DNA of 64,000 nucleotides, taken from Gammaproteobacteria bacterium LSUCC0112 (GTDB lineage: Bacteria > Pseudomonadota > Gammaproteobacteria > Pseudomonadales > Pseudohongiellaceae). Below are positions 1-8,262 of this stretch, piece by piece; positions within the stretch are counted from its first letter, which is position 1, and each line of letters starts with the position of its first letter. The position numbers and the translations under genes were made by a program. The stretch is taken from NCBI GenBank assembly GCA_004535785.1, contig SPIB01000001.1, positions 569,722 through 633,721 on the forward strand, in the 5' to 3' direction. The notes under the pieces are model-generated. The model was not told where the DNA came from. It ran no database searches and saw only the letters and a list, made by a program, of their open reading frames with translations.

Positions 1-561
1 TTGTGGCTGGTGCTGTATTTTGTGCTGACCTGCGCCTACTCGTTTGGCCTCAAGCGACTGGTTTTGGTAGATTGCATGGCCTTGGCCATGCTCTATACCT
101 TGCGCATCATCGCCGGCGCTGCCGCCGCTGGCACCGCCATCACATTCTGGCTCTTGGCAGAGTCAGTGTTCCTGTTTTTATCGCTGGCGTTTGTCAAGCG
201 TTACGCCGAGCTGCAAATGTCGGTGCAAACGGGAGCTGTCAAAGCCCATGGCCGTGGTTACTACACCAGTGATGCGCCGATGATTCAAACCCTCGGCATT
301 GTGTCCGGGTATATTGCTGTGATGGTGCTGGCGTTGTATCTGAATACTGAAGCAGTCATGCGTCTGTACCAGTACCCTGCTTTTGTGTGGGCCGCCATCC
401 CGTTTATGTTGTTCTGGATCAGCTGGATGTGGATGCAGGCCAATCGCGGCAACATGCACGATGATCCGCTGGTCTTTGCAGTCAAGGACAAAGCCAGTCT
501 GTTTGCTGGACTGGGATTCGCCTTGGTACTCGTTATTGGCACGGTAGGCTGGCCATGGTAG
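1..561 (+). CDS. UbiA-family prenyltransferase, C-terminal part (decaprenyl-phosphate phosphoribosyltransferase-like)
   Basis: The gene is cut by the left edge of the window, so only about 186 C-terminal residues are present. They form roughly five to six hydrophobic membrane helices. Two landmarks match the UbiA branch that moves phosphoribose onto polyprenyl phosphate (mycobacterial Rv3806c type): a loop reading AFVKRYAEL near residues 63-71, and a tail reading DDPLVFAVKDKASL before the last helix. In that family the enzyme makes polyprenyl-phosphoryl-5-phosphoribose from PRPP in the inner membrane. The assignment is strengthened by the next two genes, which look like the DprE1 and DprE2 steps acting on that product. 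The stop codon lies inside the next gene (7-nt overlap), implying coupled translation. The first codon shown (TTG) is probably not the true start. Many family members carry an N-terminal HAD domain, which cannot be checked here. Confidence 0.8.
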   Translation: MWLVLYFVLTCAYSFGLKRLVLVDCMALAMLYTLRIIAGAAAAGTAITFWLLAESVFLFLSLAFVKRYAELQMSVQTGAVKAHGRGYYTSDAPMIQTLGIVSGYIAVMVLALYLNTEAVMRLYQYPAFVWAAIPFMLFWISWMWMQANRGNMHDDPLVFAVKDKASLFAGLGFALVLVIGTVGWPW

Positions 562-1853
562 CGGTCACCTCTTGGGGTCGACTGAGCCGTGATACGCATC
601 AGGTGACCGGGATCAGCGGTCGTGCACAGGCTGCTGCGCAGATCCACAACCATCAACCCGGCATCTGTTATGGCAATGGCCGCAGTTATGGCGATATCTG
701 CCTGAACGCCGGCGGCCACCTCTGGCAAACGCGCGCGCTCAACCGTTTTATCCACTTTAATGAGGAGACCGGGCGCTTGCGTTGTGAAGCCGGCGTGCTG
801 CTGCGCGATATACAACGCGCGCTGGTGCCGCGTGGCTGGATGTTACCGGTGACACCCGGCACCCAGCTCATTACTGTCGGCGGCGCCATCGCCAATGACG
901 TGCACGGCAAAAACCATCATGTGCTGGGCTCCTTTGGTGATCATGTACTGTCGTTTCGTTTGTTAAAAACCGATGGCACCGTGCTGGATTGTGAGCCGCA
1001 ATCCGACCTGTTCAAGGCCACCATCGGTGGCATGGGGTTGACCGGCATTATGCTGGACGCTGACCTGCAGTTGCGCCCGGTCAAAGGCCCGTGGCTGACC
1101 ACCGATACCGTACCCTACCACTCGCTGGATGCGTTTTTTGATCTTGCAGATCAGTCTGAGCACGATTGGGAACATACCGTATCGTGGATTGATTGTTTGT
1201 CCGGCAGCCAGGCGCGCGGTATTTTTCTGCGTGCCAATCATGCTGATGCAACGCCCGCAGGCGCAAAAATACCGGGGCATAAACAATTGAACATGCCCAT
1301 TACGCCCCCCCTATCACTGGTCAATCGCCTGAGTCTGCGGCCGTTTAACGCACTGTATTACCGACTGCAAGCACGCAAAGCCGGTGCAGGTATTGCGCAC
1401 TACGAACCGTTTTCCTATCCGCTGGATGCGCTGCAGAACTGGAACCGCATGTATGGGCCGCGCGGTTTTTATCAATATCAATGTGTGGTACCCACCGCTG
1501 TCGCCAAACCCGCCATCGCCGCGCTGCTGGACAGTATTCGTCACGCCGGTGCCGGGTCATTTCTGGCGGTGTTAAAGACCTTTGGCAACAGACCGGCACC
1601 TGGGCTGTTGAGTTTTCCCATGCCGGGCGCAACCCTGGCGTTGGACTTCCCCAATCAAGGGGACCGCACATTAAAACTGTTTAACACCTTGGACAGCATT
1701 GTGCGTGAGTGCGGCGGCCGACTGTATGTCGCCAAAGACGCACGGATGCCTGCTGAATTATTTGCGGCTGGTTATCCAAACCTGCCTGATTTTTTGAAAC
1801 ACCGCGATCCCGGCATCAGCTCCGCCATGTCACGCCGCCTGTTTGGCAGCTGA
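555..1853 (+). CDS. FAD-binding oxidase, DprE1-like (polyprenyl-phosphoryl-ribose 2'-oxidase)
   Basis: This 432-residue protein has the vanillyl-alcohol-oxidase fold signature. The FAD pyrophosphate loop reads GNGRSYGD near residue 41, followed by a GGAIANDVHGKNHH segment near residues 111-124 that matches the flavin-contacting region of mycobacterial DprE1. The C-terminus is also DprE1-like: FLAVLKTFG, LSFPMPG, LDFP and GGRLYVAKDAR. The Lys in that last motif (residue 394) matches the catalytic Lys of DprE1. In the family the enzyme oxidises C2' of polyprenyl-phosphoryl-ribose, and DprE2 then reduces it to the arabinose epimer. The residue matching the benzothiazinone target Cys387 is Ala362 here. 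The start ATG overlaps the end of the UbiA gene, and an SDR gene follows 29 nt downstream. The substrate is inferred from homology and gene order; another polyprenyl or nucleotide sugar cannot be excluded. Confidence 0.85.
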   Translation: MVAVTSWGRLSRDTHQVTGISGRAQAAAQIHNHQPGICYGNGRSYGDICLNAGGHLWQTRALNRFIHFNEETGRLRCEAGVLLRDIQRALVPRGWMLPVTPGTQLITVGGAIANDVHGKNHHVLGSFGDHVLSFRLLKTDGTVLDCEPQSDLFKATIGGMGLTGIMLDADLQLRPVKGPWLTTDTVPYHSLDAFFDLADQSEHDWEHTVSWIDCLSGSQARGIFLRANHADATPAGAKIPGHKQLNMPITPPLSLVNRLSLRPFNALYYRLQARKAGAGIAHYEPFSYPLDALQNWNRMYGPRGFYQYQCVVPTAVAKPAIAALLDSIRHAGAGSFLAVLKTFGNRPAPGLLSFPMPGATLALDFPNQGDRTLKLFNTLDSIVRECGGRLYVAKDARMPAELFAAGYPNLPDFLKHRDPGISSAMSRRLFGS

Positions 1854-1882
1854 ACAAACACATCAACTCCAGAGAGACAACC

Positions 1883-2647
1883 ATGGCAAACCGCTCCAAC
1901 AGCCCGCAACGTATCGTGATTATTGGTGCCACGTCCGGCATCGCTGAACACTGCGCACGGCGCTGGGCACAACAAGGCGCCAGCCATCTGACACTGGTGG
2001 CGCGTAGCGAGGACAAGCTGGCGTTGATTGCGCAGGATCTGCGCGTGCGTCGTCCTGCGCTGCATATCGACTGCCAGACCGGCGACTTTACAGATCCGGC
2101 GGCCATTCAACTGCTGGTCGACAACATAACCCGTGAAGGCAGCCCCGACATTGTGTTGATTGCACATGGCACCTTGCCTGACCAGTCCTTGTGTCAACAA
2201 AACCTGGCGATCAACGCTGACGCATTGATGATTAACGGCATGTCGCCGGTATTGTTTGCAGAAGCCTTTATCACCCATATGGTCGCTACCGGGCAAGGCA
2301 CCCTCGCGGTGATCGGCTCCGTCGCGGGTGACCGTGGGCGCAAATCCAATTATGTCTACGGCGCCGCCAAAGGTCTGGTGATGCGGTATGTGCAAGGCTT
2401 GCAGCATCGGCTGGCGGGCAGTCCGGTCAAGGTTGTGCTGGTCAAACCCGGCCCTACTGACACGGCCATGACCGCCCACCTCAAGCATCAAGGCGCGAAA
2501 CTGGCCAGTGTTGAAGACGTTGCCAACAGCATTGTGCAGGGCATTCAGGCAGGCAAACCAACGGTATATGCACCGGCCAAGTGGGCGTTGATCATGATGA
2601 TCATTCGGCACCTGCCGCGGTTTGTGTTTAACCGCATGAATATTTAG
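1883..2647 (+). CDS. Short-chain dehydrogenase, DprE2-like
   Basis: This is a 254-residue Rossmann-fold SDR. The cofactor loop reads GATSGIAEHCAR near residues 15-26, a GDF acidic residue follows the fourth strand, and the catalytic pair is YGAAK near residues 158-162 with an upstream Ser in VIGSVAGDRG. The C-terminus ends in a hydrophobic and basic stretch (ALIMMIIRHLPRFVF), which suggests membrane association as in DprE2. In the mycobacterial pathway DprE2 uses NAD(P)H to reduce the 2'-keto intermediate made by DprE1. The start ATG has an AGAGAG ribosome-binding site 6 nt upstream. It sits directly after the DprE1-like gene and 23 nt before a large membrane protein gene. SDRs are functionally diverse, so the role rests mainly on its neighbour. 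Confidence 0.82.
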   Translation: MANRSNSPQRIVIIGATSGIAEHCARRWAQQGASHLTLVARSEDKLALIAQDLRVRRPALHIDCQTGDFTDPAAIQLLVDNITREGSPDIVLIAHGTLPDQSLCQQNLAINADALMINGMSPVLFAEAFITHMVATGQGTLAVIGSVAGDRGRKSNYVYGAAKGLVMRYVQGLQHRLAGSPVKVVLVKPGPTDTAMTAHLKHQGAKLASVEDVANSIVQGIQAGKPTVYAPAKWALIMMIIRHLPRFVFNRMNI

Positions 2648-2670
2648 TGAGAACGTGGATGTGACAGATA

Positions 2671-4449
2671 ATGGATTCTGACAACAAGGATAGTCTGATT
2701 CACAAAGTCACCTTGCTGGCCGCCGCCGGCATCGCTTTTTATTTTGTGCTGACCACCCTCATTGGCATGGCCAACAGCTACACACCTGTACCTTATTGGG
2801 ACATGTGGGGCGGGACACTGGGTTTTTATATTGCCCACCGTGACGGGGATACCAGCATCTGGTGGTCACAGCACAATGAACATCGCATCGTCCTGTCGCG
2901 TCTGTTGTTCTGGCTGGACTATGAATTGTTCAAGGGCAGCTCGGTTTTCCTGTTTGTGATGAACGCGGGGCTGGCGTTTGTGTCCACCGGTTTGTTTTAC
3001 CTCTTCAGCCGCGATCTGCTCGACGCACATTTTCCCGGTAAACAATCTGACTTGCGCGTGGTTGTGCTGGTTTTCACCGCGTTGATTTGTGCGTGGTTGT
3101 TCCAGTGGATGCAGGACGAAAACTTCGGCTGGGCGTTTCAGAGTCAGTTTTTTCTGGCGCAATTGATGCCGTTATTGGCGTTTTATCTGTTGGCACGGTC
3201 GGCCAGCGCTGAGACCGGCGGACGCGGCTGGTTTGTGGCAGCTTGTCTGGCCGGTATCGCCTGTGCCGGCACCATGGCCAACGGGATTCTGGCGCTGCCA
3301 CTGATGACAGTGTTTGCAGTTGCCAGCCGGCAATCGCATCTGCGAGCGGCGGTGCTGGCGGTTATCACCCTGATCACCTTGTTACTGTATTTTACGGACT
3401 ACACCTCACCGGGTAGCCACGGCGCAGGTGAGCAATCTGCATTCTCACAACCGCTGCTGTTGATTAACTACGTGTTTTTTTATCTGGGCACACCGTTTTT
3501 TATGCTGTTTGGCGAAGCAAACACCGGCATGACCGCAGCCTTGGTCGCCACCAGTGTCATCGCGGTGGTGTCGATCAGTTTTCTGATCATTGGCGTGCGC
3601 GCAGTCTGGACAGATAAACAAATGCCCGGCCCAACCCATGTACTGACGCTGGCATTGGTGTTTTACATCATTTATCTGGTAGGAACGGCCTTTGGCACTG
3701 CCAGTGGGCGATTGGTATTTGGCGTCAATCAGGCACTGTCCCATCGTTACACGACCCCGGCACTGATGGCATGGTCAGCGGTGTTTGTATTGTGTTTGCC
3801 ACTGATTTACCGGCACTGGCAACAGGCACGATGGGCACTGATCCCGGCCGGGTCGTGTGTGCTGTTCCTGATGATCACGCTGCAGTTCAAGGCGTTAGAA
3901 CCCCGTCATGACCAGGTGTTTTCGCATCGTATGGCCGGCTTGACGCTGGAATTGGATATTCGTGATGAAGCGCAGATCAATGCCGTCTATGAGATGTCTG
4001 ACGGATTAATCAATGTGGTGAACATCGCCTCACAATACGATCTGTCGATTTTTGGTATGTCGCCGTGGAAAAATCTGCGTCAGCTGCCGGGCACCCAACG
4101 CGCCAGCACGGCACCGGCGCCCGAATCGTTGCCCGCGTGTCAGGGCCACGTGGATATTGTGTCGCGTATTCCGGGTGAACCACGCTTTATATCCATCGCC
4201 GGCTGGCTGGTTGACCCGGCCACCCAACGCGCGCCTGAGCTGATCAACGTCCAGACCATTGCCGGCATCGTGTCCGGTTTTGGGCTCAGCGGATTCTCGC
4301 GCCCCGATGTTGCGACTGCCATCAACATCAGTGAGATCACGACCGGCTTTAAGGCCTATCTGCGCACAGAAGATGGCGGGCAAGCGGTCTGGTTGATTGC
4401 CGGCGATAGCAGTTGCGCCTTGCAGGTCAACACAGCATTACCGGACTAA
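2671..4449 (+). CDS. Large polytopic membrane protein, possible GT-C type glycosyltransferase
   Basis: This 592-residue protein has about ten hydrophobic segments in residues 10-410, then a soluble C-terminal domain of about 180 residues that would lie in the periplasm (with PACQGHVDIVSRI and a final Cys-containing stretch near the end). After the first helix there is a polar loop with VPYWDMW and WWSQHNEHRIVLSRLLFW. A conserved acidic/aromatic loop after helix 1 is typical of GT-C enzymes, which use polyprenyl-phosphate sugars. No named family is recognised. Its place between sugar-lipid synthesis genes suggests it transfers the polyprenyl-linked pentose onto an extracytoplasmic acceptor, but that is inference. 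It could instead be a polymerase or a structural membrane protein. It lies 23 nt after the SDR gene and 43 nt before the epimerase gene. Confidence 0.75.
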   Translation: MDSDNKDSLIHKVTLLAAAGIAFYFVLTTLIGMANSYTPVPYWDMWGGTLGFYIAHRDGDTSIWWSQHNEHRIVLSRLLFWLDYELFKGSSVFLFVMNAGLAFVSTGLFYLFSRDLLDAHFPGKQSDLRVVVLVFTALICAWLFQWMQDENFGWAFQSQFFLAQLMPLLAFYLLARSASAETGGRGWFVAACLAGIACAGTMANGILALPLMTVFAVASRQSHLRAAVLAVITLITLLLYFTDYTSPGSHGAGEQSAFSQPLLLINYVFFYLGTPFFMLFGEANTGMTAALVATSVIAVVSISFLIIGVRAVWTDKQMPGPTHVLTLALVFYIIYLVGTAFGTASGRLVFGVNQALSHRYTTPALMAWSAVFVLCLPLIYRHWQQARWALIPAGSCVLFLMITLQFKALEPRHDQVFSHRMAGLTLELDIRDEAQINAVYEMSDGLINVVNIASQYDLSIFGMSPWKNLRQLPGTQRASTAPAPESLPACQGHVDIVSRIPGEPRFISIAGWLVDPATQRAPELINVQTIAGIVSGFGLSGFSRPDVATAINISEITTGFKAYLRTEDGGQAVWLIAGDSSCALQVNTALPD

Positions 4450-4492
4450 ACGCGGCGCCTGGCAGCCACACAAACATGATTGAGGAACACCT

Positions 4493-5446
4493 GTGATACC
4501 CACCAACAAGGACTGCAAAATTGTGTTACCAGGCGGGGCCGGTCTGGTAGGCCAGAACCTGGTCGCACGCCTCAAGGATCGTGGTTATCACAACCTTGTG
4601 GTACTGGATAAACATCGCGACAACCTGGCCATGTTGCAGCAGGTACAACCCGACGTTCAGTGTGATTACGCTGATCTGGCGGAGCCCGGCGCCTGGCAAG
4701 CGCAGATCCGCAGCGCCGACGTGGTGGTCATGCTGCAGGCACAGATTGGTGGCATTCATTACGAAGAATTTGTCCGCAATAATGTGGACGCCAGCCGCCT
4801 TATTCTGGACGCGGTTAAATCCGCCGAGGTGCAGCCTTATCTCATACACATCAGTTCCTCAGTGGTGATGTCGGTTGCTGACGACTTTTATACACGCAGT
4901 AAAATTGCACAGGAACAGCTGGTGCGAGACAGTGGCATTGCCTGCCCCATTCTGCGCCCGACGCTGATGTTTGGCTGGTTTGATCGTAAACACCTGGGCT
5001 GGTTATCACGATTTATGAAAAAGGTGCCGGTGTTCCCGATACCAGGCCATGGCCGTTATATGCGCCAGCCCTTATACGCTGGCGACTTCAGCGACATTAT
5101 CATCAGCTGTATCCAACATCGTCCCGGCCATGGCATTTACAACATTTCCGGTCACGAAAAAATCGACTACATCGATATGATCCGCGAGATCAAACGGGCC
5201 ACCCGCGCCAACACGCTGATCTTGCGCATTCCCTATTCACTGTTTTACGCATTACTGTGGATCTGGGCGCTGTTTGACCGCAATCCGCCGTTTACCACAC
5301 AACAGCTCGCCGCGCTGAGCGCCAAAGATGAATTTGAAGTGATAGACTGGCCGGGGATTTTTGGGGTGCCGTACACACCGTTTACCAAGGCGTTGCAAGA
5401 GACGTTTAACGATGCTCGCTACAGCCACATTATTATGAAGTTCTGA
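4493..5446 (+). CDS. NAD-dependent epimerase/dehydratase (extended SDR)
   Basis: This 317-residue extended SDR has an N-terminal nucleotide loop reading [11 protein letters not shown] (residues 14-24), an acidic residue ending strand 2 (LDKHRDN), and a catalytic YTRSK motif near residues 137-141 after an ISSSVVMS stretch. These fit an NAD(P)-dependent sugar epimerase or dehydratase, although the C-terminal half (after [13 protein letters not shown]) contains a more hydrophobic segment than usual ([13 protein letters not shown]). The start is GTG with a GAGGAA ribosome-binding site 6-8 nt upstream. It sits in the same-strand sugar-lipid cluster, 28 nt before the FAD oxidoreductase gene. The substrate is unknown; a nucleotide sugar or lipid-linked sugar is the reasonable guess. 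Confidence 0.8.
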   Translation: MIPTNKDCKIVLPGGAGLVGQNLVARLKDRGYHNLVVLDKHRDNLAMLQQVQPDVQCDYADLAEPGAWQAQIRSADVVVMLQAQIGGIHYEEFVRNNVDASRLILDAVKSAEVQPYLIHISSSVVMSVADDFYTRSKIAQEQLVRDSGIACPILRPTLMFGWFDRKHLGWLSRFMKKVPVFPIPGHGRYMRQPLYAGDFSDIIISCIQHRPGHGIYNISGHEKIDYIDMIREIKRATRANTLILRIPYSLFYALLWIWALFDRNPPFTTQQLAALSAKDEFEVIDWPGIFGVPYTPFTKALQETFNDARYSHIIMKF

Positions 5447-5474
5447 GCTGCAGGCAAAAAGGGAGTTTTTTACA

Positions 5475-6761
5475 GTGAAAGTAGCTGTACTGGGCGCAGG
5501 CCCGATGGGATTGGCGGCGGCGTACCAACTGGTGCGCGATGGTCATCAAGTGGTGGTGTTTGAAGCAGATGACCGATTGGGTGGCATGACTGCCAGTTTT
5601 GATTTTAACGGTTTGACCATCGAACGGTTTTATCATTTCCACTGTGTGTCCGATCACGCATTTCTGCAGATACTGGACGAACTGGGTATAGCCGACAAAC
5701 TGCAGTGGACCGAAACCCGCATGGGCTACTGGTACCAGCAACGTCTGCAGGCTTGGGGCAATCCATTGGCCTTGCTGAATTTCAAAGGCCTCAGTCTGAT
5801 TGCCAAAATCCGCTACGGTCTGCATGCATTTTTTTCCACCAAACGCAGCAACTGGCGGCCATTGGACAATGTTGAAGCCAGTGGCTGGATCAAACGCTGG
5901 GTGGGTGCGGAAGCCTGGCGGGTGTTATGGCAGCCCCTGTTTGATTACAAGTTTTATCACTTCAGTGGCAACCTGTCAGCGGCGTGGATCTGGTGCCGCA
6001 TTCACCGCATTGGCAACTCACGTTATAACCTGATGCGCGAAAAACTTGGTTATCTGCAGGGCGGTTCAGAGACGCTTTTACAAGCCATGTCGACCGCCAT
6101 CAAGGACGGCGGTGGCGATATTCGTCTGTCCATGCCCGTCGAGCAGGTGATCATTGAGTCAGGTCAATTAATAGGTGTGCGCGTGGCCGGACAAACGGAA
6201 ACGCAGGCATTTGACCGGGTGATCAGCACCATTCCGCTGCCGTTTGTGCCCAGAATGATTCCCGATCTGCCGGAGGCTGTGCTGGCTCAATACCGTTCTC
6301 AGGCCAATATCGCGGTTGTCTGTGTGATTGCCAAATTACGCAAAGCGGTAACGCCCAACTTCTGGCTGAATATAAACGACAAAGACATGGACATCCCCGG
6401 GCTGGTGGAATACAGCAACCTGCGGCCGCTGGCGCACAATATCGTGTACGTGCCATTTTACCTGCCGGCCGACCATGCCAGCTACGCCGAGTCAGATGCT
6501 GCGTTTATTCAGAAAGTGCGCTGCTACATCCAGCGCATCAATCCCGAGGTGAGTGACGATGACTTTATCGACATTCACGCCAGCCGTTATCGTTATGCAC
6601 AACCCATCTGTCCACCGGGCTTTTTGCAGCAGCTTCCTCCTTACCAAACCGATATCAGCGGTCTTTGGATTGCCGACACTTCTTATTACTACCCACAGGA
6701 TCGCGGCATCTCGGAAAGCGTGGACTTCGGGCGCAAGTTGGCACGCGAGGCCTGCCTATGA
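5475..6761 (+). CDS. FAD/NAD(P)-dependent amine-oxidase-like oxidoreductase
   Basis: This 428-residue flavoprotein opens with a dinucleotide fold, [15 protein letters not shown] at residues 4-18, an acidic end of strand 2 ([10 protein letters not shown]), and a second FAD contact near the C-terminus ([21 protein letters not shown]). It belongs to the broad amine-oxidase / protoporphyrinogen-oxidase-like superfamily that also includes desaturases and UDP-galactopyranose mutase relatives. The start is GTG with GGGAG 9 nt upstream. The stop codon overlaps the start of the GtrA gene (ATGA), so the two are probably translationally coupled. Relatives are common in glycan and lipid-linked sugar clusters, often beside GtrA genes. 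The reaction is not predictable from sequence alone. Confidence 0.8.
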   Translation: MKVAVLGAGPMGLAAAYQLVRDGHQVVVFEADDRLGGMTASFDFNGLTIERFYHFHCVSDHAFLQILDELGIADKLQWTETRMGYWYQQRLQAWGNPLALLNFKGLSLIAKIRYGLHAFFSTKRSNWRPLDNVEASGWIKRWVGAEAWRVLWQPLFDYKFYHFSGNLSAAWIWCRIHRIGNSRYNLMREKLGYLQGGSETLLQAMSTAIKDGGGDIRLSMPVEQVIIESGQLIGVRVAGQTETQAFDRVISTIPLPFVPRMIPDLPEAVLAQYRSQANIAVVCVIAKLRKAVTPNFWLNINDKDMDIPGLVEYSNLRPLAHNIVYVPFYLPADHASYAESDAAFIQKVRCYIQRINPEVSDDDFIDIHASRYRYAQPICPPGFLQQLPPYQTDISGLWIADTSYYYPQDRGISESVDFGRKLAREACL

Positions 6762-7159
6762 TCCAGGCCTTCCTGTCGCGCCAGTTCCTCATGTTTTTGC
6801 TCACCGGCGGGACCGCGGCCGTGGTGAATTTTGTCACCCGCCTCGTTTATAACCAATGGATGAGTTTCTCCTCAGCAGTAGTGTTGTCGTACATCACCGG
6901 CATGATTACTGCGTTTGTGTTGGCCCGATTGTTTGTGTTTAAAAGCAGTTCACAGACACTGTCGCGTTCCGCGCTGTTTTTTGTGCTGGTCAACGGCCTG
7001 GCGATATTACAGACCTGGGCGATCAGCATGTTGATGGCGTATTACGTGCTGCCAGCGTTGGGGGTGCAACGCTATACCCTCGAACTCGCGCATGCTGTGG
7101 GTATTGTTGTACCGGTCTTTACCAGTTTTATTGGTCACAAGTACTGGTCTTTCCGCTGA
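6758..7159 (+). CDS. GtrA family membrane protein
   Basis: This 133-residue protein has four predicted membrane helices. It opens with the family signature [13 protein letters not shown] and ends with a conserved [13 protein letters not shown]. GtrA proteins are small four-helix membrane proteins thought to flip, or aid the transfer of, polyprenyl-linked sugars. In mycobacteria the relative Rv3789 sits beside dprE1/dprE2, as the gene here sits in a dprE-like cluster. The ATG at 6758 is chosen because it overlaps the previous stop (ATGA) and begins the recognisable domain. A longer reading frame starting at 6665 would only add residues overlapping the upstream gene. It is the last gene of the cluster; an 83-nt gap follows. 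Confidence 0.88.
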   Translation: MIQAFLSRQFLMFLLTGGTAAVVNFVTRLVYNQWMSFSSAVVLSYITGMITAFVLARLFVFKSSSQTLSRSALFFVLVNGLAILQTWAISMLMAYYVLPALGVQRYTLELAHAVGIVVPVFTSFIGHKYWSFR

Positions 7160-7242
7160 ATTCACTCAGTTTGCAGCTGACAAGGGGGGGCGCCTGCGCA
7201 TACACTTGGCGACTCGTGATTTCCAGCAGGATCGATTGACCT

Positions 7243-8229
7243 ATGCTTTATCCCATGCTCGCGATTGTTGTCGGACTGGTTGTCCTGGTCTGGAGTGCTG
7301 ATCGCTTCGTTGATGGTGCCGCCTGCACAGCCAAACATTTCTGTATTCCTCCGCTGTTGATCGGCATTGTGATCATTGGTTTTGGCACCTCTGCCCCTGA
7401 GCTGGTGGTTTCGGCATTTGCGTCACTGGAAGGCAACCCCGGCATTGCGCTGGGTAATGCCTATGGCTCCAACATAACCAACATCGCACTGATTCTGGGG
7501 ATTACCGCGCTGGTTGCGCCCATTGCCGTTGATTCGCAGGTCCTGAGACACACTTTGCCATTGCTGACGCTGGTGTCGTTTATTGCGGCCTTCCTGCTGG
7601 TTGACGACTTTTTGAGTCGCTTTGACGCCATTATCCTGTTGCTGGTGTTTTCAGCGTTGATGGGCTGGACTATTTATCAAGGGTTGCGTGACCAGCGCAA
7701 TATCATCCCCGACACGCTTGCACAAGAGATTGAACTTGATCTGGCCAACCCCATGCCATTGCGCTTTGCCGTGATCTGGCTGGTAATTGGTCTGGTGTTA
7801 TTGATTGCCAGCTCGCGATTGCTGGTGTGGGGCGCCGTTGAAGTCGCTCAAAGTCTGGGCGTCAGCGATCTTATTATTGGCCTGACCATTATTGCGATTG
7901 GCACTTCATTACCCGAACTGGCCTCGTCCGTGATTGCTGCCCGCAAGGGCGAGCATGACATGGTGGTCGGCAATATTCTGGGTTCAAATATTTTTAATAC
8001 CTTGGCCGTAGTGGGTATTGCCGGCGCGATTCACCCGTTGGCTGTGGGGCACGAGGTCCTGACGCGCGATGTCGCGGTGATGATGGCGTTAACCATTTCC
8101 CTGTTTGTGATCGGTTATGGCCGGCGTGGCAAACATGGCCTGATCACGCGGGGCAAGGGTATGTTTTTGTTGGTGTGTTATGTGATGTATACCTTATGGC
8201 TGGCGCGCAGCGTATTTTTTACCGCGTAA
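7243..8229 (+). CDS. Calcium/sodium antiporter (CaCA superfamily, YrbG type)
   Basis: This 328-residue inner-membrane protein has about ten helices in two inverted repeats, the usual size for the bacterial family. The diagnostic alpha repeats are both present: GFGTSAPELVVS followed by GNAYGSNITNIALILG in the first half, and AIGTSLPELASS followed by GNILGSNIFNTLAVVG in the second. The Glu in each PEL motif and the Asn/Ser in GSN coordinate the transported cation in known CaCA structures. A central hydrophilic loop (residues about 150-170) is acidic. It would exchange Ca2+ for Na+ or H+ across the inner membrane. The gene stands alone, 33 nt before the NosR-like gene, with no evident functional link to the sugar cluster upstream. 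Confidence 0.92.
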   Translation: MLYPMLAIVVGLVVLVWSADRFVDGAACTAKHFCIPPLLIGIVIIGFGTSAPELVVSAFASLEGNPGIALGNAYGSNITNIALILGITALVAPIAVDSQVLRHTLPLLTLVSFIAAFLLVDDFLSRFDAIILLLVFSALMGWTIYQGLRDQRNIIPDTLAQEIELDLANPMPLRFAVIWLVIGLVLLIASSRLLVWGAVEVAQSLGVSDLIIGLTIIAIGTSLPELASSVIAARKGEHDMVVGNILGSNIFNTLAVVGIAGAIHPLAVGHEVLTRDVAVMMALTISLFVIGYGRRGKHGLITRGKGMFLLVCYVMYTLWLARSVFFTA

Positions 8230-8262
8230 GCTGGCCTGACGTTTAAGGAAATAATAATAATT

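Noticed and set aside
1772-2611. 279-residue minus-strand frame
   Set aside because: It is antisense to the DprE2-like SDR gene, whose motifs are intact.
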